A DNA stretch of 5,750 nucleotides from the NCBI GenBank assembly GCA_025360665.1, contig JANYBU010000277.1:1-5750 (forward strand), in the 5' to 3' direction. Source of the stretch: Nitrospira sp. (GTDB lineage Bacteria > Nitrospirota > Nitrospiria > Nitrospirales > Nitrospiraceae). The notes below the pieces were generated by a model. That model was given only the letters and a program-made list of their open reading frames with translations, made no database searches and was not told where the DNA came from. Of this stretch, positions 1-4,732 are shown one piece after another (within the stretch, counting starts at the first letter, position 1; the number at the start of each line of letters is the position of its first letter). Both the position numbers and the translations under genes were made by a program.

Positions 1-91
1 GTTCGACAATCGCGGCGATTTCCCACATGTTGGAGATAGTCGCTTCTTCGAGGGACATGGTTTCACGCTTGGGGCGTTGGTCGTTACTCAT
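1..91 (-). CDS. Small conserved hypothetical protein, N-terminal part only (runs off the left edge)
   Basis: Only the first 30 residues are inside the window, starting MSNDQRPKRETMSLEEATIS and continuing NMWEIAAIVE. The ATG (91-89) overlaps the TGA of the PilZ gene (90-88) as ATGA, and a GGAGAG Shine-Dalgarno sits 6 nt upstream inside the PilZ gene, so the start is well supported and translation is probably coupled. I recognise this N-terminus only as resembling a short hypothetical protein common in Nitrospira genomes; no function is known to me. It is too short to carry a diagnosable domain here. Its pairing with a PilZ protein hints at a shared regulatory or surface-behaviour role, which is inference only. 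Confidence 0.72.
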   Translation of the reverse strand, partial: MSNDQRPKRETMSLEEATISNMWEIAAIVE

Positions 92-420
92 GAGATGCTC
101 TCCGTTGGTTCCTGCACCCGTCTCTTCACGTAATGCCAGAGACGAGCCTTTGTATGTTTCGGAGTCTCAACCGTCTCGATCCCAAACTCCTGACCTCGTG
201 ACCACCGCACCACCGCTTCCGGCACTACGATCCGTTGTTCATTCGGCAGCGTGACAGTCAATGAGACCGTTTCCCCTGGTCGCATCGGCAGATCACCAGA
301 GAGACGCCAACCAGAACACGATAGATTCCACACGATGCCTCGTCCTTGGAAGGAACCCGCGTTGTAGGTGACGGAACATTGCACCGGGAAGCGACGGTAT
401 GGACGAATTGAGAAGGGCAT
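88..420 (-). CDS. PilZ domain protein (probable c-di-GMP binding)
   Basis: A 110-residue single-domain protein. The two hallmark PilZ motifs are present: RxxxR as R6-P-Y-R-R10 near the N-terminus and (D/N)xSxxG as N32-L-S-C-S-G37. A beta-rich segment follows (VSLTVTLPN, IVVPEAVVRWSRGQEFGIE), as expected for the PilZ barrel. In the family these motifs bind cyclic di-GMP, and stand-alone PilZ proteins act as cytoplasmic receptors that adjust motility, secretion or exopolysaccharide through partner proteins. The length is normal for a stand-alone PilZ domain. The start is supported by a GAGG Shine-Dalgarno 5 nt upstream (426-430) and a good promoter behind it. The stop overlaps the next gene by ATGA. 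The particular target process cannot be read from the sequence. Confidence 0.9.
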   Translation of the reverse strand: MPFSIRPYRRFPVQCSVTYNAGSFQGRGIVWNLSCSGWRLSGDLPMRPGETVSLTVTLPNEQRIVVPEAVVRWSRGQEFGIETVETPKHTKARLWHYVKRRVQEPTESIS

Positions 421-441
421 CGGAGCCTCACAGGGTGGCGT

Positions 442-470
442 ATTCTAGGAGGGATGCGAAGGGGGCGCAA
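442..470 (-). promoter_or_regulatory. Sigma70-type promoter of the PilZ operon
   Basis: Read on the minus strand, a TTGCGC -35 element (470-465) and a TAGAAT -10 element (447-442) are separated by exactly 17 bp. Transcription would begin near 435, giving a leader of about 15 nt that contains the GAGG ribosome binding site. The promoter lies just beyond the 3' end of the integrase gene (502), so the PilZ operon need not depend on readthrough from the recombinase genes. Confidence 0.6.
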
Positions 471-501
471 GTGGCGAGCGGGGATAGTGGTTGTAAATCA
501 G

Positions 502-1731
502 CTAGTCATCACCGAAGGTTTGTAGGTTCTTTGCCAATTCCGCAGAAGGCGGGAGGTTGCGTAGGTAGAAGCGTTCTAATTGTTCTGTAGAAGTCCCTGC
601 CGATTTCGCCAGGTTATAGATATTCACCTCTCCTTTTGACTTGACCAGCCGCATACAGAGCGCCGTGTGCCGAATTGAGTAGAGCGAATGCGGCGTAGCA
701 TGGTCGCTGTGCTGGATGTTCGCCCGCTTGAGCAGGGCTTGGAATTGCCTCCCGATGATATTCCTCGCTGTCGCACGGTTGGGATAGTGTGGGAGAAACA
801 CATAATCGTCAGAGGTCGAGTTGGGATATCGTTTTCGGCAGCGTTCATAGACTGACACCGCCGCTTCCAAGGTATTCGTGACACGGTGCCCAGTCTTGCC
901 TTTGCGTATCGTCAGAAGGAGCCGCTTGGGGGAGTCCGATGCAATCGTTATGTCCCGATGAAGCAGTGAATAGAGTTCAGACACGGTTGGGCGCAGAAAG
1001 GAGTGCATCAAGAACAGGATGAGGTCATAGAGTTCCAGTGTGACGGGAATCCAGCGGACCTGGACCTTTTCCTGTGCCATCTGCTTCGCGGTTTCTAGCA
1101 CTTTCTGGTATTCGTCCTCTTTGGCAGACACCAGCGGAGCAAAACGAAAGAAGGGGCGAGGATTATCTTTCTTGGGTGGTCGTGGCGTATCTGGCACCGT
1201 ATCAATGACCCCTTCGTCCCGCGCCACCTTGAGAATCTTACGAATGCAGGAGATGCGATTAGAATAGGTGGTAAAGGCAAAGGGTTCGACACGGGTCTCT
1301 TTGACAAATTCTAGATACGCGTTCACATCCTTGGTACGAATCTGCGTAATGTCACGCCCGCCGAAATACTTCAGCAACCCTGTCGTTTCGTTATTGATGA
1401 GCCACTCGTCGCCTTTTGCCAGTTGGAGAGAGCGCACCCCTCGCTTCGCCAGTTCATATTGTTTCCGTATGAGCTTGCCGGCGAAGTAATCAAAGGTGAG
1501 TTCTTTGCGGACTTCAGGCACCACATGCCGCTGGAGCACACTGTCATACAGTTCTTCCGCTGTCTTTCGTGCTTCAATGCGAGCCGTTTCTTGCGTGGAC
1601 CGGCACTGGTAGCTGCCTTTACTCGGAATCCGCATCCGACATTGCCAATAGGGTGAGGCACCCACTTTGTAGATGGCGAGCCCTCTGCGAATCTTGACGA
1701 TCTTTTCAGTGAGCGCGTTGCGGGATTTCAT
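502..1731 (-). CDS. Tyrosine recombinase / phage-type integrase
   Basis: A 409-residue protein that cuts and rejoins DNA at attachment sites through a phosphotyrosine intermediate. The C-terminal catalytic domain (about 230-400) shows the box I arginine R247 in FLRPTVSEL, the beta-hairpin lysine (K277 or K279 in RKGKTG), the box II Y351-S-I-R354-H355 and the nucleophile Y389 in LERFY. The usual HxxR is YxxR here, and the last H/W position lies in an AGTSTEQ segment; both occur in a known integrase subgroup with YSLRHT and MGTS motifs, so activity is plausible. Residues about 75-185 look like the core-binding SAM-like domain, and the N-terminus (about 1-60) is basic, possibly for arm-site binding. 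I chose ATG 1731 because it overlaps the serine recombinase TGA as ATGA; the frame stays open to 1803, but that extension lies inside the neighbouring gene. No clear Shine-Dalgarno precedes it, which fits translational coupling. Confidence 0.93.
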   Translation of the reverse strand: MKSRNALTEKIVKIRRGLAIYKVGASPYWQCRMRIPSKGSYQCRSTQETARIEARKTAEELYDSVLQRHVVPEVRKELTFDYFAGKLIRKQYELAKRGVRSLQLAKGDEWLINNETTGLLKYFGGRDITQIRTKDVNAYLEFVKETRVEPFAFTTYSNRISCIRKILKVARDEGVIDTVPDTPRPPKKDNPRPFFRFAPLVSAKEDEYQKVLETAKQMAQEKVQVRWIPVTLELYDLILFLMHSFLRPTVSELYSLLHRDITIASDSPKRLLLTIRKGKTGHRVTNTLEAAVSVYERCRKRYPNSTSDDYVFLPHYPNRATARNIIGRQFQALLKRANIQHSDHATPHSLYSIRHTALCMRLVKSKGEVNIYNLAKSAGTSTEQLERFYLRNLPPSAELAKNLQTFGDD

Positions 1732-2318
1732 GCGGCTGCGAGAATCTTTGAGGTTGTCTGAACGCCTATGCGAAGTTCTCGGGCTATGCGGTGTAGGGAC
1801 CATCCCTGTTCGCGGAGCACTTTGACCGAGGCTCTCACCGCGTCATTCACATTTGATGGACGACCCAGACGCTTTCCCTCTAGCCGAGCGCGATGCAGTC
1901 CCGCATGGATTCTTGAGCGGATAATCTCTCTTTCAAATTCCCCTAGTGCAGCAAAAATTCCGAACACCATACGCCCGGCAGGAGTCGCGGTATTCACCGC
2001 TTGTTGATGAACATACAAGTCCACATTCGACGAATTGAGTATGTTCATGAATTCGACGAGATGGGTCATTGAACGACCGAGCCGGTCGATGCTCCATGAT
2101 AGCACCACATCATATGTACCGCGCGTAATGCCCTTGAGCAGAGTATCGAATCCAGCGCGATCTTCGCGCCCCTTGCTGCCTGACACCTCATCGGAGAGTT
2201 CTGCAACAATCGTCCAGCCCTGATGCTGACAGACTTCTCTGAGCGCCACCAGTTGGTTTTCGGTTGTTTGACCATGATTGCTGGTGGACACCCTGGCATA
2301 CAGGACGGCGCGTTTCAT
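1728..2318 (-). CDS. Serine recombinase, resolvase/invertase family
   Basis: A 196-residue protein of the small serine recombinase class, which resolves cointegrates or inverts DNA through a phosphoserine intermediate. The N-terminal catalytic domain has the motif YARVST with nucleophile S11 and R9, then D78-R79-L-G-R82 with the two active-site arginines, and the long dimerisation E-helix (about 116-135, GRMVFGIFAALGEFEREIIR). The C-terminal region after GRPS (about 153-196) is a Hin/resolvase-type helix-turn-helix. The length is usual and all catalytic residues are intact. The ATG is preceded by GGTGAGGG with 6 nt spacing (2325-2332). Its stop overlaps the integrase start as ATGA, so both recombinases are probably made from one message. 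The gene is divergent from the tRNA-Arg gene, whose first base is 41 bp upstream. No Tn3 transposase or terminal inverted repeats are seen, so whether it serves as resolvase, invertase or an accessory to the integrase is open. Confidence 0.93.
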   Translation of the reverse strand: MKRAVLYARVSTSNHGQTTENQLVALREVCQHQGWTIVAELSDEVSGSKGREDRAGFDTLLKGITRGTYDVVLSWSIDRLGRSMTHLVEFMNILNSSNVDLYVHQQAVNTATPAGRMVFGIFAALGEFEREIIRSRIHAGLHRARLEGKRLGRPSNVNDAVRASVKVLREQGWSLHRIARELRIGVQTTSKILAAA

Positions 2319-2324
2319 GCTGTT

Positions 2325-2332
2325 CCCTCACC
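2325..2332 (-). promoter_or_regulatory. Ribosome binding site of the serine recombinase
   Basis: GGTGAGGG on the minus strand, 6 nt from the ATG at 2318. It is a strong Shine-Dalgarno and fixes the start of the first gene of the recombinase pair. The second gene lacks one and appears to rely on this initiation through the ATGA overlap. Confidence 0.6.
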
Positions 2333-2338
2333 TGCTAG

Positions 2339-2350
2339 ATTGTGTATAAT
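2339..2350. promoter_or_regulatory. Shared -10 region of the divergent tRNA-Arg and recombinase transcripts
   Basis: On the plus strand a consensus TATAAT (2345-2350) ends 9 bp before the first base of the tRNA, as expected for a tRNA promoter. The matching -35 is weak (around 2322-2328). The surrounding 12 bp, ATTGTGTATAAT, is nearly palindromic, so the minus strand reads ATTATACACAAT and offers an overlapping TATACA -10 candidate (2348-2343) for the recombinase operon. The plus-strand assignment is solid; the minus-strand one is inference because no good -35 is seen for it. Confidence 0.5.
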
Positions 2351-2359
2351 TCCTCCCGT

Positions 2360-2436
2360 GCCCCCGTAGCTCATCAGGATAGAGCGCTGGTTTCCTAAAC
2401 CGGAGGCAATCCGTTCAAGTCGGATCGGGGGCACCA
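2360..2436 (+). tRNA. tRNA-Arg, anticodon CCT
   Basis: A complete cloverleaf with encoded CCA. The acceptor stem GCCCCCG (2360-2366) pairs with CGGGGGC (2426-2432). The D stem is GCTC (2369-2372) with GAGC (2382-2385). The anticodon stem CTGGT (2387-2391) pairs with ACCGG (2399-2403) around the loop TTCCTAA, placing anticodon CCT at 2394-2396, which decodes AGG. The T stem is ATCCG (2409-2413) with CGGAT (2421-2425) around TTCAAGT. Discriminator A is 2433 and CCA is 2434-2436. This gene is the apparent integration target: the sequence from 2391 to its end recurs in diverged form 177 bp downstream. Confidence 0.96.
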
Positions 2437-2567
2437 CTCGCACGCTCTCTCGCCGCTCATCTTGGTTCCCACGCGGCGTCTCAGAGGGCTTACATTTCAC
2501 ACCATAAAGTATAAACTACACCTATAAACAAGTCAATAAGTATTTGATATTATTGCTAGATAAACAG
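2437..2567. other. Non-coding interval between tRNA-Arg and its 3'-half copy; possible element remnant
   Basis: There is no credible gene here. The first part holds a GC-rich inverted repeat: CGCCGC (2451-2456) with GCGGCG (2473-2478) around a 16-nt loop, flanked by CTCT and AGAG that could extend the stem. There is no T-run after it, so it is at best a weak terminator for the tRNA transcript. The second part is sharply AT-rich, 17 G/C in 70 bases for 2501-2570, unlike its surroundings. It contains ATAAAC three times in direct orientation (2511-2516, 2524-2529, 2560-2565), the first two inside TATAAAC copies 13 bp apart. Such short direct repeats beside a core site resemble integrase arm-type sites; that reading is inference. 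Confidence 0.45.
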
Positions 2568-2613
2568 ATTCCTAAACCGTTTGTCGTACGTTCAATTCGT
2601 ATCGGGGGCACCA
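2568..2613 (+). repeat. Diverged copy of the tRNA-Arg 3' half (attachment site, attR-like)
   Basis: These 46 bases align without gaps to tRNA-Arg 2391-2436. The first 12 match at 11 positions (TTCCTAAACCG, anticodon loop and 3' stem), the next 10 at only 3, and the last 24 at 22 (T-loop, acceptor strand, CCA). The T stem changed on both sides but still pairs, GTACG (2584-2588) with CGTAT (2596-2600), so this is the end of a once-functional tRNA of the same type rather than a random or recent duplicate. No 5' half precedes it. Around the centre CCT (2571-2573) the arms AAACAGATT and AAACCGTTT form an imperfect 9-bp inverted repeat (2562-2582), the layout of a tyrosine recombinase core site. 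The best reading is one end of an integration event whose crossover lay in the anticodon loop. Confidence 0.8.
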
Positions 2614-2709
2614 AACCACACCGCTTGCACCCGCCGCCGTTGTCCTCAGCAAGAACTGTCATTCCACTCAGCTGGCCCATACTACCCCTGTTTGCTTTCC
2701 CATGTTTTC

Positions 2710-2738
2710 TTGCCACGTTGTGGAGGCTGGGCTAGACT
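2710..2738 (+). promoter_or_regulatory. Sigma70-type promoter of the nuclease-like gene
   Basis: TTGCCA (2710-2715) and TAGACT (2733-2738) are separated by 17 bp. The predicted transcription start near 2745 leaves only about 7 nt before the ATG at 2752, and there is no Shine-Dalgarno, so the message would be nearly leaderless. Confidence 0.5.
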
Positions 2739-2751
2739 TTTCCCACACTCC

Positions 2752-4146
2752 ATGGCACGAGCAAAAACATCAGAACCGTCCCGCTCACGGTCCAAAGCTG
2801 CCACGATTGAAGAGCTCACCCGTGGCGTCGGGAAGCTCCAGGAATTCCTCGCGCAGGTGGAAGACCTTGGCCGAGAAGGCTTCCCCTATCTCGACGCGGC
2901 CAGGGCTAGAACAGAGTTGCAATTCCGCGAGTGCATTCGCCGAACGTTTGGCGAAAAGTCCCCGGAATTCCAGGAGCATCGGCACCACAAACTCCTCATG
3001 GACAGCCCCGAGGACACGCAGCAGAGCATCGCCCTGATCAAGACTCTTATTGCCACACTTGAGCAGAAGAAACATGACCTCCAAGGAGGACCTTCTCCCC
3101 AACAGATCCCTCCAACGGTGGCGGCTCCACCAATACCTACGCGCCCACAGATGGCCTTAGTGCCGTCATCGCCCCCGATGGTCCACATGACCATGATGCA
3201 AACAGCACCCGCCACGCCACCGCCAATGATCATGTCCGTCGCCATGACCACGAATCTCGACCTGTCCTCAGCCACCACAGTACCGAGTCCACCTCCGGCC
3301 CCCCTGGCACCCTCAGCCTCTTCGAGAGAGCCGGAGCCTCTGATACCATCCACAACTCTGCCCGAACCACCGCCGATTTCACCAGCCCTGACCACCACGG
3401 CGATGTTGTCTCCCCCACCGCAACCGGTGGCTCGGCTTGCCCCGGTGCCCCTGCATCTACCACCACAAACTCCGCAGACCGCGCAGGCGGCTTCGTCCGA
3501 TGCCAGCAGGCCACCGCAGCCACCACGACGTGAGCCGGAACCCATCGTGCCTCCGATTCCCTCCGCCAGCCCACAGCACCAGATGCAGGAACCGCCTCCC
3601 GTTTCTATGCATCTGCAGCCGCATCCCTCGATGCCGATCAGCTCCTCCTCACACCAGGAGCCCGCACCTCAGTCTCCTCAGTCAGGATCGGACCCTGTCG
3701 AACTCGTGAAGACACTCTGTTGTCGATTCCACTCCGTCGCTCGGCAGTTGCGACTCCGTGGGGAATATCGAGCCACGATAAGTGTGGAAGACGAGATTGA
3801 TGTGCAGGATCTGCTGCATGCACTCCTACGGATCCAATTCGACGATATCGGCACGGATGAATGGACGCCGAGTTATTCAGGCGGAGCCCCGCGCACGACA
3901 TTCTTGCTGAACGACAGTCGACTTGCGGTGATCGTGAAGAAAACACGCCCCGGTCTCAACGCCAAAGACCTCACCGACCAACTCCGGATTGATACAGAGC
4001 GGTATCGATCCCACGACCGCTGCGCAACGCTCTTGTGCTTTATGTACGACCCCGAGGGTCGTATCGGGAACCCGCGAGGCCTCGAAGCTAGTCTCACGAG
4101 CGTGAACGATTCATTTGTTATCGACGTACTCGTCGCCCCGAAATGA
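2752..4146 (+). CDS. GREGFPY-containing protein with Pro-rich linker and degenerate PD-(D/E)XK nuclease-like C-terminal domain
   Basis: A 464-residue protein in three parts. Residues about 15-111 are predicted helical and carry the segment GREGFPYLDAARARTELQFR and then FGEKSPEFQEHR, which I recall from uncharacterised nuclease-like proteins in Nitrospira and others. Residues about 112-313 are low-complexity Pro/Ser/Thr/Gln-rich, probably a disordered linker, with a Met-rich patch near the start. Residues 314-464 resemble a PD-(D/E)XK restriction-endonuclease-like domain: conserved VEDEIDVQDLLHALL, WTPSYSGGAPRTTFLL, VIVKKTRPG, YDPEGRIGNPRG. As I remember the family, active members read DFLL and then (I/V)EVKK with aspartate and glutamate 11 residues apart. 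Here those positions are T383 and I394, leaving only K396, so metal-dependent cleavage is doubtful. ATG 2752 is chosen from the promoter just upstream; the frame is open to 2581, but that runs through the tRNA copy. The role is unknown: defence, regulation or DNA binding without cleavage are all possible. Confidence 0.85.
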   Translation: MARAKTSEPSRSRSKAATIEELTRGVGKLQEFLAQVEDLGREGFPYLDAARARTELQFRECIRRTFGEKSPEFQEHRHHKLLMDSPEDTQQSIALIKTLIATLEQKKHDLQGGPSPQQIPPTVAAPPIPTRPQMALVPSSPPMVHMTMMQTAPATPPPMIMSVAMTTNLDLSSATTVPSPPPAPLAPSASSREPEPLIPSTTLPEPPPISPALTTTAMLSPPPQPVARLAPVPLHLPPQTPQTAQAASSDASRPPQPPRREPEPIVPPIPSASPQHQMQEPPPVSMHLQPHPSMPISSSSHQEPAPQSPQSGSDPVELVKTLCCRFHSVARQLRLRGEYRATISVEDEIDVQDLLHALLRIQFDDIGTDEWTPSYSGGAPRTTFLLNDSRLAVIVKKTRPGLNAKDLTDQLRIDTERYRSHDRCATLLCFMYDPEGRIGNPRGLEASLTSVNDSFVIDVLVAPK

Positions 4147-4310
4147 GGTTATGAATGAAGAAATCTAAGCCTGCCGGCGCCACGCTCCCTACATCGTCTG
4201 TAGGCACTCCCGGATTGACAGAGCCGACGAGCATCCGCTACGTTGGCCATGACCCCGCTATTCCTGCGGTGCCTTGTACGATTCACGCCCCAATCGATGG
4301 CGGGATCATT

Positions 4311-4565
4311 ATGTCGGATCGGGCCTACATACTCATCAATGTACTACCGGGACGGACGAGCGATGTGGTTCGGGCTCTGTCCGGAATCAAGCAGATCAAG
4401 ACCATCGACCCCTGCTGGGGCAAGCCAGATATTATTGTGGTGGTGGAAGTGTCGGACCAGGATGCTCTGACCCAGTTGGTGCTGAAGCGGATTCATGAGA
4501 TCGACGGCGTCTCGGAGACTGACACCCATCTCGTCTATCGATTGAAGGCTAGTAAAGCCAAGTGA
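4311..4565 (+). CDS. Stand-alone Lrp/AsnC ligand-binding (RAM) domain protein
   Basis: An 84-residue protein starting MSDRAYILINVLPGRTSDVV. It matches the dimeric alpha-beta barrel effector domain of Lrp/AsnC regulators: first strand AYILINV, helix SDVVRALSGI, GKPDIIVVVEV in place of the usual G-x-x-D turn and strand, a helix around ALTQLVLKRIHEI, and the closing GVSETDTHLVY. There is no helix-turn-helix, so it does not bind DNA by itself. Proteins of this type are thought to sense small molecules, often amino acids, or to modulate partners by mixed oligomers. The frame is open upstream to ATG 4155, which has GAGG (4145-4148) 6 nt before it and lies 8 nt after the preceding stop; that start would give 136 residues with a 52-residue Pro/Thr-rich, domain-free extension. 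I prefer 4311 because the domain begins exactly there, but 4155 has the better ribosome binding site. The gene may share a transcript with the preceding one. Confidence 0.85.
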   Translation: MSDRAYILINVLPGRTSDVVRALSGIKQIKTIDPCWGKPDIIVVVEVSDQDALTQLVLKRIHEIDGVSETDTHLVYRLKASKAK

Positions 4566-4632
4566 CCTGCACTCTTCGCGTACTTAGGCTCGCCCTCCTC
4601 GTCATCTAGCAGGATGCTGAAAAAGTCTGCCA

Positions 4633-4651
4633 GCGCCACATACCGTGGCGC
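4633..4651. repeat. Perfect inverted repeat, 7-bp stem and 5-nt loop
   Basis: GCGCCAC (4633-4639) and GTGGCGC (4645-4651) flank the loop ATACC. It lies 67 bp after the Lrp-like stop and could form a stable RNA hairpin at the 3' end of that transcript. No T-run follows on either strand, so it is not a standard intrinsic terminator; it may protect the 3' end or simply be part of the repeat. Confidence 0.5.
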
Positions 4652-4683
4652 GTGACGCGCGAGGCGTGCGCGAAAGGCGCGAT

Positions 4684-4732
4684 CCGAAGTTCGAAGTTCT
4701 GGGTTCGAAGTTCCGAAAACCTCGAACTTCGG
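4684..4732. repeat. CGAAGTTC direct copies inside an inverted repeat
   Basis: CGAAGTTC occurs three times in direct orientation (4685-4692, 4692-4699, 4706-4713) and once inverted as GAACTTCG (4724-4731). The outer arms CCGAAGTTCGAAG (4684-4696) and CCTCGAACTTCGG (4720-4732) are complementary at 12 of 13 positions. TTCGAA palindromes occur inside. The pattern resembles REP/MITE-like intergenic sequence. No array with regular spacers is present, so it is not CRISPR. Confidence 0.6.

Noticed and set aside
1732..1803. Upstream extension of the integrase to an earlier ATG
   Set aside because: It lies inside the serine recombinase HTH region; the ATGA overlap at 1728-1731 is the natural start and the conserved protein begins there.
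2445..2486. Rho-independent terminator for tRNA-Arg
   Set aside because: The stem (CGCCGC/GCGGCG) has a 16-nt loop and no following T-run, so it is noted only as an inverted repeat.
2315..2500. Minus-strand frame across the tRNA-Arg gene
   Set aside because: Its VPPIRLERIASGLG segment is the well-known spurious translation of a tRNA antisense strand.
2522..2716. Minus-strand frame across the tRNA 3'-half copy
   Set aside because: Same antisense-tRNA signature (VPPIRIERTTNGLG). It is useful only as independent confirmation that 2568-2613 is tRNA-derived.
2581..2751. Upstream extension of the nuclease-like protein
   Set aside because: It would start within the tRNA copy with a non-ATG codon and has odd composition. 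A promoter directly before ATG 2752 supports the shorter form.
2886..3545. 219-codon minus-strand frame opposite the Pro-rich linker
   Set aside because: A Gly/Val-rich mirror of Pro-rich codons on the coding strand, with no domain. The opposing frame has conserved domains at both ends.
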